Source: Robertmurraya korlensis NBRC 107688
GTDB taxonomy: Bacteria > Bacillota > Bacilli > Bacillales > Cytobacillaceae
DNA length: 64,000 nucleotides
Reading direction: 5' to 3'
Assembly (NCBI RefSeq): GCF_001591645.1
Contig: NZ_BCVH01000004.1
Coordinates: 124,001-188,000 of the forward strand
Shown: positions 43,015-52,038 of the stretch, in pieces
Layout of the letters: every line of letters starts with the position of its first letter
Position numbering within the stretch: position 1 is the stretch's first letter
Translations under genes and position numbers: made by a program
The notes under the pieces: generated by a model
Databases searched by the model: none
What the model saw: only the letters and a program-made list of their open reading frames with translations
What the model was told of the DNA's origin: nothing

Positions 43015-44985
43015 TTGCTAAAAAAACTCGTTTCACTAAAATTAAGGACGAAGCTTATTTTATTTTCATTAGGTATTTTGCTATTACCATCAACCATCAT
43101 CGGTACCCTTGCTTATACAAGTGCTGAGAAGGAAATCGAAAAACAAATGATGGCTTCCTCTATAGAAAGTATTTTGTTATTAGATGCATTTATTACAAGT
43201 TCAGTCAATTTAAAAGTACATGATGCGGAATTTTTTGCTAAAGCGGTCACTTCTAATTTGATTAGCGGGGAAGAAAGCCCAGAATTACGAAAAAAATTAG
43301 AACAATATTCAAACTTACATCCCGAAACAATAAGTATTTATTTAGGGACACCAGATGGGTTGATGATTCAAAATCCAAAAAAAGAATTACCAGCCGATTA
43401 TGATCCTAGAGAACGTCCATGGTATCAAGAAGCGATGGCTAATAAAGGACAGGTTATCATTACTGATCCGTATGAGTCATCTTCGGGTGGCATGGTTATT
43501 ACGGTAGCTAGAACAACTGATGACGGTTCAGGAGTCATCGGAATTAACTTAATGATAGAGAACATTACTCAGTCAGCTAGTAATATCAAAATTGGAAATG
43601 AAGGCTATGTGGTTCTTCTAGGAAGAGAAAAGAATATGATTTACCATCCTACGGTAGATCCTGGTACTTTAATGGAGCAAGATTACTATCAAAAAATGTA
43701 TGAAGGAAATAAGGGTGAGTTTGACTATCAGTTAGACTCAGCGGATAAGAAGATGAGCTTTACTACCAATGAACTTACCGGCTGGAAAATTGGTGGAACT
43801 ATGTATACGAGCGAAATCAAAGATAGTGCCTCTCCCATTTTTAACAAAACATTAATTACAGTGATGATTTCTTTAGTACTAGGTGCAGTTGTAACGATTT
43901 TAATTATCCGCTCTATCGTGATACCACTTCGTCGTTTAGTTGGCAGTACATTAGCGATTAGCGAAGGAGACCTAACCCACGAGATCGAAGTAAAAGGCAA
44001 GGATGAGATTGCTGAATTGGCTCATTCCTTTAAAAATATGACAGATAATCTGAAACAAATCATCACTCAAGTGGATATGAACACGGAGCAAGTAGCGGCG
44101 GCTGCAGAAGAATTAACGGCATCTGCTGATGAAACAACGATTGCAACAAAACAAGTAGCATCGTCTATCCAAGAAGTGGCAAGTGGTGCAGAAAGTCAAA
44201 CCGTTGGAATTGAAAAGACAGTAAGTACGATGAAAGAAATTACTCATGGTATGGATACAATGACAACGAACTTTATTCAAGTTAATACACTTACTCAACA
44301 AGCGGTAAGACATGCTGAAGAGGGTGGAGAGTCCGTTCAACATACGGTAGCACAAATGAACGAGATTCATAGACAAGTAGAAAGCTCAGATGTGATTATT
44401 AAATCACTTTACGATCGTTCTAAGCAAGTAAATGAAATAATTGGTGTAATTAGTGATATTGCTAATCAAACGAACTTGTTGGCATTGAATGCAGCAATTG
44501 AAGCAGCAAGAGCAGGGGAGCAAGGAAAGGGCTTTGCCGTGGTGGCTGATGAAGTTCGAAAACTCGCTGACCAATCTCAAAGCTCAGCTAGCCAAATAGC
44601 AGAACTCATTAGAGCGATTCAAGAAGATACGGAGAAATCTGTAGAGACCATGCAACTAGCTACAAAGAGTGTTCAAGATGGAATACTCGTATCAAACAAA
44701 ACGATTGAGAAGTTTGACGAAATTCTAAATGGGGTAAGAGTAATGGCTCCTCAAATTGAAGAAGTATCACAAATTGCAGAACAAATCACTGCAGAAATTA
44801 AAAATGTAACGGATACCTCTTATGAATTATCTGAAATAGCAAAGGAAAATTCGTCCTCTTCAGAAAACGTGGCCGCATCAACAGAGGAACAACTTGCATC
44901 CCTTGAGGAAGTAAGCTTATCGGCTAGATCACTGTCGGAAATGGCGGAAAGTCTTCAGGAGTTAGTTAGAAGGTTTAAGATTTAA
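43015..44985 (+). CDS. Methyl-accepting chemotaxis protein (dCache type)
   Basis: A 656-residue receptor. Membrane segment 1 is at about 14-34, an extracellular dCache sensor at about 40-275 (the [20 protein letters not shown] pattern, which often binds amino acids or other small ligands), and segment 2 at about 281-301. A HAMP domain follows (302-355), then a long signalling coiled coil whose hairpin tip reads [27 protein letters not shown] (written here in part). The start is TTG with GGAGGG. The ligand is unknown. Confidence 0.93.
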   Translation: MLKKLVSLKLRTKLILFSLGILLLPSTIIGTLAYTSAEKEIEKQMMASSIESILLLDAFITSSVNLKVHDAEFFAKAVTSNLISGEESPELRKKLEQYSNLHPETISIYLGTPDGLMIQNPKKELPADYDPRERPWYQEAMANKGQVIITDPYESSSGGMVITVARTTDDGSGVIGINLMIENITQSASNIKIGNEGYVVLLGREKNMIYHPTVDPGTLMEQDYYQKMYEGNKGEFDYQLDSADKKMSFTTNELTGWKIGGTMYTSEIKDSASPIFNKTLITVMISLVLGAVVTILIIRSIVIPLRRLVGSTLAISEGDLTHEIEVKGKDEIAELAHSFKNMTDNLKQIITQVDMNTEQVAAAAEELTASADETTIATKQVASSIQEVASGAESQTVGIEKTVSTMKEITHGMDTMTTNFIQVNTLTQQAVRHAEEGGESVQHTVAQMNEIHRQVESSDVIIKSLYDRSKQVNEIIGVISDIANQTNLLALNAAIEAARAGEQGKGFAVVADEVRKLADQSQSSASQIAELIRAIQEDTEKSVETMQLATKSVQDGILVSNKTIEKFDEILNGVRVMAPQIEEVSQIAEQITAEIKNVTDTSYELSEIAKENSSSSENVAASTEEQLASLEEVSLSARSLSEMAESLQELVRRFKI

Positions 44986-45011
44986 TAGATTTGAAGTCCT
45001 AATAAATGTAG

Positions 45012-45043
45012 CAGACCAAATCAAATTTGATTTGGTCTTTTTA
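45012..45043 (+). terminator. Terminator of the chemotaxis receptor
   Basis: AGACCAAATCAAA pairs with TTTGATTTGGTCT, then TTTT. Confidence 0.9.
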
Positions 45044-45153
45044 ATTCCCTTATTATGGGTTTGAACATGCAAACAGATCAAATAATAGCATAACAATGCT
45101 TTATGGCATGCTAATTCACATGTTTAGTTTTAACTGTATCGAATAAGCCTCTC

Positions 45154-45200
45154 GTATTCGGACAGTCATAGATCAACGCACTCCCGGCCTGTCCGAATAC
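45154..45200 (+). repeat. 12-bp inverted repeat
   Basis: GTATTCGGACAG (45154-45165) and CTGTCCGAATAC (45189-45200) are perfect inverses with a 23-base loop. No U-tract follows. It lies in the gene-poor stretch 45044-45216. Confidence 0.6.
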
Positions 45201-45216
45201 ATTCGAATTTAGATAA

Positions 45217-45501
45217 TCTAAGGCAAGTCCTTTTGTTCGTAGGTTTACTCACTATGAATCTCTGTGCTTATTCATTTGCAAAATTGTTGTTATTGTATAG
45301 GGATGTCCTGGCTGCAGTGGACCAGGCCGACCCGTCAATCAATTAGATGCACTTTGTATGAAGCATGACGACTGTTTTCGTCGTTATGGATCAAACCGAG
45401 TATGTGACGAAATGGTTATGCAGCGAATGAGAACAATCATGAATCAACGTAACAAGATGGGAAGAGATGCTGCTGTCATGGGTGGGTTTATGAACCTGTA
45501 A
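45217..45501 (+). pseudogene. Remnant of a phospholipase-A2-like protein gene
   Basis: An open stretch without a usable start runs ...SLCLFICKIVVIV, then a TAG at 45298-45300. After it comes GCPGCSGPGRPVNQLDALCM and KHDDCFRRYG, ending near GGFMNL at a TAA. The Cys-Gly loop and CMKHDDC (His-Asp with Cys neighbours) are the calcium and active-site signature of PLA2-like proteins found in Bacillus. The in-frame TAG sits just before the loop and no ATG lies upstream, so the gene looks broken. Confidence 0.65.
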
Positions 45502-45568
45502 CGATGTTTTTTCAGCTAACGGGAGAAATAAGAAAATCCCTTACGAAGAGTAAGGGATTGCTATAATA

Positions 45569-46078
45569 TTATGCTTCTTGATGAAGTGGATTTGTTTTTT
45601 TATTGAATGCTTTACGGATGATAGGTAGTACATAATAATCTAAACCAAATCGTCCTGCATTGTAACCTGCTACGATTAGAATGAAGCCCATTAATATATC
45701 GGTTGGGTTATGAGATACGGTTCCAGCAAGTATGAATGCAAAGTTCATTAATACTCCGAAAAATGCAGCTGCAGTAGTGAAGCAACCAAGAATTAAACCT
45801 AAACCAACTAAGAATTCTCCCCAAGGAACTAAGAAGTTAAATAAATCAATGTTTGGTAATGCAACGCTTTCTAAGAAAGATACATACCAACCATAAACAA
45901 TACCATCTGGACCTGCTACCGGGTTAGCAATCGCACCTTTTAAGAATCCAGCAGCATCAAAACCACCACTTGTTATTTTCCCCCAGCCGGCAGTCATCCA
46001 AGCGAACCCGAGGTATACACGTAAAACAGTCAATAGACCGGCAACAATTTTGTTTTCTCTTAATAATTGATTACACAT
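45569..46078 (-). CDS. DoxX family membrane protein
   Basis: A 169-residue protein with four membrane segments (about 14-34, 75-95, 98-118, 122-142) and the family pattern GFAWMTAGWGKITSGGFDA and VPWGEFLVGLGLILGCFT. GAAGGAA precedes the ATG. DoxX-like proteins are linked to quinone or thiosulfate respiration or to oxidative stress, but the role is not settled. A TTGTGA-N6-TCACAA operator about 80 bases upstream suggests control by Rex or Fnr. Confidence 0.85.
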   Translation of the reverse strand: MCNQLLRENKIVAGLLTVLRVYLGFAWMTAGWGKITSGGFDAAGFLKGAIANPVAGPDGIVYGWYVSFLESVALPNIDLFNFLVPWGEFLVGLGLILGCFTTAAAFFGVLMNFAFILAGTVSHNPTDILMGFILIVAGYNAGRFGLDYYVLPIIRKAFNKKTNPLHQEA

Positions 46079-46158
46079 AAATGATTCCTTCTTTCGAATT
46101 AATGTTTTGTCTTTCTATATCCATAATATACACCGTGATTATGTAGAAAAATATAGGT

Positions 46159-46176
46159 TTGTGATGTTGTTCACAA
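46159..46176 (-). promoter_or_regulatory. Rex- or Fnr-type operator upstream of doxX
   Basis: TTGTGATGTTGTTCACAA is a perfect TTGTGA-N6-TCACAA inverted repeat. It fits both the Rex box (TTGTGAANNNNTTCACAA) and the Fnr/Crp box (TGTGA-N6-TCACA). A -10-like TATTAT lies about 35 bases downstream on the minus strand. Confidence 0.72.
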
Positions 46177-46349
46177 AGTGTTAAAAGTTTATTGAAGAAG
46201 ATGTGAACAAGGCGAAAAAAGTAATCATAAAAAGATTTTGTGGGAACCGTACCTTGACCTCTACAGGTTAGAATTTTGGCATCGAATAAGTAGTAATTGT
46301 GATCGAGATGGGGTGGCATAGGACTGGCAGTAACGAATGTAAAGTCATC

Positions 46350-46650
46350 GTGTACTAAATCTCTATTTAGAACCACTAGTTTCCACAAACTAGTAGAATA
46401 GGTGAACTAAATCTCCGTTTAGAACCTCTTATTTCCACAAACTAGTAGAATGGGTGAACTAAATCTCCGTTTAGAACCTCTAATTTCCACAAACTAGTAG
46501 AATAGGTGAACTAAATCACCGTTTAGGACCTCTTTTTTCCACAAACTAGTAGAATGAGTGAACTAAATCCCCAATAGGACCTTTAGTCTCCATAAAATAG
46601 TAGAATGCGTCAACTAAATCATATTTAAAGACCTCAACCCCCATAAAACA
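46350..46650. repeat. 52-bp tandem repeat array, about 5.7 copies
   Basis: The marker TTCCACAAACTAGTAG (or a decayed form) begins at 46381, 46433, 46485, 46537, 46588 and 46639, giving periods of 52, 52, 52, 51 and 51. Each unit holds two small palindromes, CTAGTTT-N4-AAACTAG and CTAAA-N6-TTTAG. Copies decay toward 46650. The surrounding 46079-46806 has no supportable gene. Confidence 0.9.
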
Positions 46651-46806
46651 TCTTTATATCTCAAAACCAATCAATAGTTATCAACCATAATAATATTATG
46701 TAAACTAACTCGAAAGAATATAACTCTGAGAAAAAAAAGAGGGAAATCCAATCAATGGAAGAATACATATAAAAGTGATTAAAACTATGAAACAGGAGGG
46801 CAATGC

Positions 46807-47586
46807 ATGAAATACTATGTCGTTGATGCCTTTGCGGAAAGAGTATTTGAAGGAAATCCAGCTGGGGTTTGTGTCATGGATGAGTGGCTTTCGGATGAGT
46901 TAATGCAGAAGATTGCTATGGAAAACAACCTATCCGAAACTGCCTTTGCTGTAAAACAAGGAGAAGGGTACCGCTTACGCTGGTTCACTCCCGGGGGTGA
47001 GATCAATCTATGTGGTCACGCCACACTAGCAACTGCATATGTCATTATGAACTTTATAGAAAAAGAAGCAAATACTATTCACTTTCACACAATGAGTGGG
47101 CAATTAACGGTACAAAAAAGAGACGATTGGTATGAGTTAGACTTCCCAGCTGTACCATCCGAAAGCATATCAGTAACAGCACAGATGAAGGAAGCGCTGG
47201 GACTTTCTCCAATCGAGGCATTTTTAAATAGAGATTTAGTTTTCGTAGTAGAAACGGAAGAAGAAGTAAAACAGGCGAATCCTGACTTTTCAAAATTAGA
47301 AAAGCTTCCAAACGGTGTAGGGGTTGCGATTACTGCTAGAGGAAGCGATTGTGATTTCGTAAGCAGAGGATTTTATCCCAAGCTAAAAGTGAATGAGGAC
47401 CCAGTAACGGGATCGTTGCACTGCAGTTTGGTGCCTTATTGGTCAGAGAAGCTCCATAAACAAGAGTTTGTGGCAAAGCAGCTATCCTCTAGGGGAGGAA
47501 CACTTTATTGTAAAAAGGAAGGAAACCGTGTAAAGATTGCTGGAAAAGCCGTACTCTATTCAAGCGCAGATATTTTTATAGAGTAG
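46807..47586 (+). CDS. PhzF family isomerase/epimerase
   Basis: A 259-residue protein of the PhzF family. Visible: the catalytic-Glu motif NNLSETAF (Glu about 45), RWFTPGGEINLCGHATLATA (about 58-77) and the C-terminal EDPVTGSLHCSLVPYW (about 198-213), which bind the substrate in the two-lobed fold. No phenazine genes are near, so a general isomerase role is more likely. AGGAGGG precedes the ATG. It is transcribed away from the 52-bp repeat. Confidence 0.9.
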   Translation: MKYYVVDAFAERVFEGNPAGVCVMDEWLSDELMQKIAMENNLSETAFAVKQGEGYRLRWFTPGGEINLCGHATLATAYVIMNFIEKEANTIHFHTMSGQLTVQKRDDWYELDFPAVPSESISVTAQMKEALGLSPIEAFLNRDLVFVVETEEEVKQANPDFSKLEKLPNGVGVAITARGSDCDFVSRGFYPKLKVNEDPVTGSLHCSLVPYWSEKLHKQEFVAKQLSSRGGTLYCKKEGNRVKIAGKAVLYSSADIFIE

Positions 47587-47673
47587 TAGATTTTTTTTTA
47601 AAAGATGTTTAAGACCTAGTAAAAAGGGTATATATCTAGGAAATCACATTTGATCAACTAGGAGGGAAGTTCT

Positions 47674-47847
47674 TTGGAAGGGACAATGGTCGTACATAGA
47701 AATCAAGAATACATAATTATGCACGATTACAAGAATGGAATGGTAGAGATACGCAATAGAAATTATAAGTTTGATATCCGATTGGTTTCTATTCATGAGC
47801 TACTGTTTTCTAGTGGACAACAAGAAGAGTACGGCCAAACGGGTTGA
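47674..47847 (+). CDS. Small protein (57 aa) with TTG start
   Basis: The protein is MEGTMVVHRNQEYIIMHDYK and continues NGMVEIRNRNYKFDIRLVSI to a polar end. It looks like a small beta-barrel of about five strands. GGAGGG lies seven bases before the TTG; an in-frame ATG four codons on is too far from it. A strong terminator follows. No family recognised. Confidence 0.65.
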   Translation: MEGTMVVHRNQEYIIMHDYKNGMVEIRNRNYKFDIRLVSIHELLFSSGQQEEYGQTG

Positions 47848-47859
47848 TAATGCGATTTT

Positions 47860-47899
47860 GAAAAGCCTTCACGTATATAAAGCGTAAAGGCTTTTTTTA
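47860..47899 (+). terminator. Terminator of the 57-aa gene
   Basis: AAAAGCCTT..ACG pairs with CGT..AAGGCTTTT (one bulge), then TTTT. It also faces the end of the minus-strand aldehyde dehydrogenase gene. Confidence 0.8.
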
Positions 47900-47901
47900 T
47901 G

Positions 47902-49272
47902 TTATTTCAAAAACCACTTTAATCTTTTCAAAGCATCTCTCACATTTGGGTAACGGAAAGGGATATCAAATTTCGTCGTTTGCTTTAAAACACTTTTTCG
48001 GTGGGAAAAAGTATCAAAGCTTCCTTTTCCATGATAAGCGCCTAAGCCACTTGAACCAACTCCTCCAAAGGGCAGGTAAGGAGAGGCAAGATGGTAGACG
48101 GTATCATTGATACAGCCACCTCCAAATGATATTTGATGTAAAACCTCTTGTTGAACGCTCTCATTCTCGGAAAACAGATAAAGGGCAAGGGGATTCGGAT
48201 GCTTATGAATTCCATCAATCGCCTCTGAAAGCTCACGATACTCAAGTACAGGAAGTATCGGACCGAAAATCTCATCCTGCATCACGGGATCATTCCAAGT
48301 GATCCTTGAAAGGACAGTCGGTTCGATCGTAAGTGTTTCCCCATTCGAATCACCACCCATGTACGTGTCTCCATTATTCAAGAATGTAAGTAAGCGGTCA
48401 AAATGTCGTTTGCTCACGATACGGGTATAGTCGGGATTTTTTAAAGCATGTTCTCCATACAGTTCATGAGTGGTCAATCGAAATTCCTTTAAAAATTGAC
48501 CCTTGATGCTTTCGTGAACATACAAATAATCTGGTGCCACGCAGGTTTGACCTGCATTGATAAACTTTCCCCACGCAATCCGTTTGGCAGCAAGCTTCAA
48601 GTTAGCATCTTTATGTACGATACAAGGGCTTTTTCCACCTAACTCTAGTGTAACGGGCGTCAGATTTTTTGAAGCAGCCTCCATGATGACCTTCCCAACA
48701 GGGACACTTCCGGTAAAGAATATATAGTCAACATCCTCATCTAAAAGCGCTTGACTGGCTTCTAACCCGCCTTCTACCACGGAAATATACTCTTCTGAAA
48801 AGAGCTCACGAATGATTTTACCTATTAATTCAGAGGTTTTGGGTGTTAACTCTGAAGGTTTTACAATCGCGCAATTCCCAGCGGCAATCGCTCCAATTAA
48901 CGGTGCAATGGCTAGTTGAAATGGATAGTTCCATGGAGCAATAATGAGAGCCACTCCGTATGGCTCTGAGTAAATAAAGCTGGTGGAACCTATATGGCTT
49001 ACCGGCGTTTTCACCTTTTCCGGCTTGACCCAGTCGCTTAGGTGTTTAAGGGTAAAACGGATTTCCTCTAGAAGAACACCGATTTCAGTTGCATACGCTT
49101 CGAATTCTGATTTGTTTAGATCCTCTTTTAGCGTGTGAAAAAGGGACTGTTCATTTGCTCGAATGGCCTCCCTAAGCTTTTCTAATGCATGGATCCGAAA
49201 GGCTAATTCTTTGGTAGCTCCTGTACGAAAATACGCTTTTTGTTTTAAAACGAGTGAGTGATAGTTCTCCAT
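47902..49272 (-). CDS. Aldehyde dehydrogenase, class 3 type (YwdH-like)
   Basis: A 456-residue NAD(P)-dependent aldehyde dehydrogenase of the short class. Visible: WNYPFQLAIAPLIGAIAAGN, FFTGSVPVGK, general-base Glu in TLELGGKSP (about 209) and catalytic Cys in NAGQTCVAPDYL (about 243). Family members oxidise fatty or aromatic aldehydes. AGGAG precedes the ATG. An iron-type alcohol dehydrogenase gene lies 15 bases upstream on the same strand, so the pair could turn an alcohol into an acid (or the reverse first step). Confidence 0.92.
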   Translation of the reverse strand: MENYHSLVLKQKAYFRTGATKELAFRIHALEKLREAIRANEQSLFHTLKEDLNKSEFEAYATEIGVLLEEIRFTLKHLSDWVKPEKVKTPVSHIGSTSFIYSEPYGVALIIAPWNYPFQLAIAPLIGAIAAGNCAIVKPSELTPKTSELIGKIIRELFSEEYISVVEGGLEASQALLDEDVDYIFFTGSVPVGKVIMEAASKNLTPVTLELGGKSPCIVHKDANLKLAAKRIAWGKFINAGQTCVAPDYLYVHESIKGQFLKEFRLTTHELYGEHALKNPDYTRIVSKRHFDRLLTFLNNGDTYMGGDSNGETLTIEPTVLSRITWNDPVMQDEIFGPILPVLEYRELSEAIDGIHKHPNPLALYLFSENESVQQEVLHQISFGGGCINDTVYHLASPYLPFGGVGSSGLGAYHGKGSFDTFSHRKSVLKQTTKFDIPFRYPNVRDALKRLKWFLK

Positions 49273-49287
49273 ATGTGCAACTCCTAT

Positions 49288-50487
49288 TTATGCCTTTATC
49301 ATTTTATATAAGTTGAATAAATCGTGTTTGTCTAATATTTTTGGAACTGGATAAAGGGGGTTTGCCTCTCGAAAGGCACGATCCACCATAATCGGAAGGT
49401 CTTGCTCCATTAAACAATCAAATGTATTTGGTATATTCATGTCACGGTTTAGTTTTTTTATGGCTTCTATAAACTTTTTCGCTTTAAGAGAGGTGGCGTC
49501 ATCTACTGTAGTAATCCCAACGATATCAGCTAATTCTGCTAATGGTTGATGAACACTCTCTCCATAATACTCTAGCACATAAGGGAGTATTATCGCATTC
49601 GCTAGACCATGGGGAACCGAGTAAAATCCACCTAATGTATGGGCAATGGCGTGAACATAACCAACGTACGCACGCGTGAACGCTACGCCAGCCAAATACG
49701 ACGCTTTTTGCATATTTTTTCGAGCCTCAATATTTGATCCATTCGAATACGCCTCGTATAAATTATGAAAGATGAGTTGAACCGCTTCTTTGCTGCATTG
49801 ACTGGTTTCCTCTGTATTGCTTCGTCCAATGTACGCTTCGATTGCATGAGTAAGTGCATCCATTCCTGTCGTTGAAGTAATATGTGCTGGAAGCTTCATC
49901 GTAAGCAAGGGGTCAAGAACGGCCAAATCCGGGATCAGGACATGGTCATTAATGGCATACTTTTCATGCGTTTCACTGTTTGAAATCACTGCGGCCACGG
50001 TTGCTTCACTCCCTGTACCAGAAGTGGTCGGTATAGCTATAAGTGGTGGAGTCGGCTTTCTTACCTTAAGTTGTCCTTTCATCTTAGGAATAGTTTTACC
50101 TGGTCGTGCTACACGAGCAGCTACGCCTTTCGCACAATCAATGGGAGAGCCGCCACCAAACCCGATAATGCCATGGCATTGGGTTTCTTTGTATAATAGG
50201 AAAGCTTCTTCAATATTATCTATCGTTGGATTTTGAACTGTTTCGTCATAAACAACGTAGTCAATTCCTTTTCCTTCTAACCCATCAAGTAAACGCTCAA
50301 GTAATCCCACTGATACAATCCCTTTATCTGTCACAATTAAAACGCTCCCAATTCCTTTTAGTTTAAGAAGTGGTGGAAGCTTTATCAGACTGTTTTCTCC
50401 TTCTAAAAGCTCAGGTTTTTTCCAATTAAAAAAAGGAGCTGCTGTTTTATAGGCCAACTGGTACATTCGACAATAGAGGTTATACAT
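49288..50487 (-). CDS. Iron-containing alcohol dehydrogenase
   Basis: A 399-residue group III dehydrogenase. It has the NAD-binding GFGGGSPIDCAKG (about residues 106-118), PTTSGTGSEAT (about 153-163), the metal region DALTHAIEAYIGR (about 214-226) and HAIAHTLGGFYSVPHGLANA with the iron-binding His residues (about 285-300). TGAGGAAAT precedes the start. Substrate not deducible. First gene of a two-gene unit with the aldehyde dehydrogenase. Confidence 0.93.
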   Translation of the reverse strand: MYNLYCRMYQLAYKTAAPFFNWKKPELLEGENSLIKLPPLLKLKGIGSVLIVTDKGIVSVGLLERLLDGLEGKGIDYVVYDETVQNPTIDNIEEAFLLYKETQCHGIIGFGGGSPIDCAKGVAARVARPGKTIPKMKGQLKVRKPTPPLIAIPTTSGTGSEATVAAVISNSETHEKYAINDHVLIPDLAVLDPLLTMKLPAHITSTTGMDALTHAIEAYIGRSNTEETSQCSKEAVQLIFHNLYEAYSNGSNIEARKNMQKASYLAGVAFTRAYVGYVHAIAHTLGGFYSVPHGLANAIILPYVLEYYGESVHQPLAELADIVGITTVDDATSLKAKKFIEAIKKLNRDMNIPNTFDCLMEQDLPIMVDRAFREANPLYPVPKILDKHDLFNLYKMIKA

Positions 50488-50551
50488 CGCAATTTCCTCA
50501 TTTCTATAAAAGGTCTACTATTATTAAATGAGGAAATATTTGGATAAATGC

Positions 50552-51931
50552 CTAAAACCTCCATGCTTGCTTTAGCAGTTGGACGCCTAATTGTATTTGT
50601 TCTATTGAAAGATTGCTAAAACCAAGTTTAATAAACGTTCCTTCCTCCTGTTTCAAAAAGTAATGGGATGTAGGATACACTTTTACTCCAAGTGAGAGTG
50701 CTAGTTGAATGAGTTCGTCTTCCTTTGTTGAGCCTTGGATTTTTACTAGTACATATAATCCGGATTGGGGACCGATAATTTCGATGGTCTCCCCAAATGT
50801 ATTCTGTAAACAAGTGACAAGTGTATGCATCTTTTGCTTGTATGTGGTTCGCATTTTTCGTATATGTGAATCCCAATGCCCTTGCTCCATGAATCGGCCC
50901 ATTGTTCGCTGATGAATGCTAGAAGTACATTGTTCGATACCAGTAAACCGCTCTAGATAAGGTTTGATTAAAATTTGTGGCAACACCATATAGCTTAAGC
51001 GAATGGAAGGAATAAATGCTTTTGAAAAAGTACCCAAGTAAATTACACGTGCACCATGCTGAAGGGATAATAATGCTGGAATCGGGTGCTGCTTGTACCG
51101 AAATTCACTATCATAATCATCTTCAATAATAAACCCATTATGAGTTTCTGCCCATTTCAGTAATTGATGCCGTTCGGGAACTGGCATCGTGACACCAGTA
51201 GGAAATTGATGGGATGGGGTGAGATAGACAAGCTTTGATGGAGTCTTTCCTAGATGTTCTAACGATAGTCCTTTTATGCCTATCTTAACGGGATGCAGGT
51301 GAAAGCCATGGAGTTGAAAGACCAAGCGAGCTCCATCATAGCCAGGGTTTTCTACTGCTACGGAAGAGAAGCGATTCTTTAGGAAAAGTGACAAGTGCAT
51401 TAATAGCTGCTGGGTACTGCTACCAATGATGATATGCTCCGAGGTCGTTTGGATCCCTCTTGATTGAAGTAAATAGCGAGAGAGTTGACTCCTAAGCAAG
51501 TGATCACCTTGGTGTTCTCCATATGTATAGACCATATCTTCTTTTAACACTTCGTTACTACATCTCCGCCAAGCTTTTAATGGAAAAGCTTGTTGATCTA
51601 CAGTTCCAGCACGAAAATCTACGATAATGGGTTTTTCTTTCTTTTGCATAATGCTTTTTGTTGGTAGTGTTTGGTGAAGATGAATGGGTTCAAAAGCTTC
51701 GACAAAGTAGCCTCTTTTTTCTTCACTTCTAATATACCCCTCAGCTAGTAACTGTGCGTAGGCTATAAGTGTCGTGTTTCGGCTGACATGCAATATAGCA
51801 GCAAGCTGACGAATAGATGGAAGCTTCGTATTTTTGGGTAATACACTTTCTTCAATAAGGGAGCGAACCCTCTCATAAATTTGTTTATATTTAGGGCTTT
51901 GATCGTTTAATTGAATGAGTAACTCCTTCAT
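50552..51931 (-). CDS. MocR/PdxR-type transcriptional regulator
   Basis: A 459-residue regulator fusing an N-terminal GntR winged helix (about 1-75: YKQIYERVRSLIEES, LPSIRQLAAILHVSRNTTLIAYAQL) to a fold-type-I aminotransferase domain (about 110-455). The latter has the PLP lysine in YLGTFSKAFIPSIRLSYMV and the PLP aspartate in IIEDDYDSEFRY. The ATG at 51931 has AGGAGTCC upstream; an earlier TTG is possible. Such proteins sense PLP or related amino compounds. It is divergent from a GNAT gene, its most probable target. Confidence 0.92.
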   Translation of the reverse strand: MKELLIQLNDQSPKYKQIYERVRSLIEESVLPKNTKLPSIRQLAAILHVSRNTTLIAYAQLLAEGYIRSEEKRGYFVEAFEPIHLHQTLPTKSIMQKKEKPIIVDFRAGTVDQQAFPLKAWRRCSNEVLKEDMVYTYGEHQGDHLLRSQLSRYLLQSRGIQTTSEHIIIGSSTQQLLMHLSLFLKNRFSSVAVENPGYDGARLVFQLHGFHLHPVKIGIKGLSLEHLGKTPSKLVYLTPSHQFPTGVTMPVPERHQLLKWAETHNGFIIEDDYDSEFRYKQHPIPALLSLQHGARVIYLGTFSKAFIPSIRLSYMVLPQILIKPYLERFTGIEQCTSSIHQRTMGRFMEQGHWDSHIRKMRTTYKQKMHTLVTCLQNTFGETIEIIGPQSGLYVLVKIQGSTKEDELIQLALSLGVKVYPTSHYFLKQEEGTFIKLGFSNLSIEQIQLGVQLLKQAWRF

Positions 51932-51945
51932 CTGAGGACTCCTAA

Positions 51946-51989
51946 CTGACATATAAAATTGATTCAATCTGTTCCTTTTATTATGTCAG
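51946..51989. promoter_or_regulatory. Inverted repeat in the mocR-GNAT divergent region
   Basis: CTGACATA (51946-51953) and TATGTCAG (51982-51989) are exact inverses, 36 bp centre to centre, in the shared control region. Candidate operator for the MocR protein. Confidence 0.55.
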
Positions 51990-52038
51990 ATTGTTAGTAA
52001 GATATAAATAGATTGAGTGAAAAGAAGGGAAGAGGAAG

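Noticed and set aside
45569..46078. Fnr-only reading of the doxX operator
   Set aside because: The site fits Rex equally well, so no single regulator is named.
46071..46388. Minus-strand open frame of 105 codons upstream of doxX
   Set aside because: Covers the doxX promoter and the Rex/Fnr-type site and enters the 52-bp repeat; no ribosome binding site or family.
46350..46650. CRISPR array
   Set aside because: The repeats are directly tandem with no variable spacers, and no cas gene is present.
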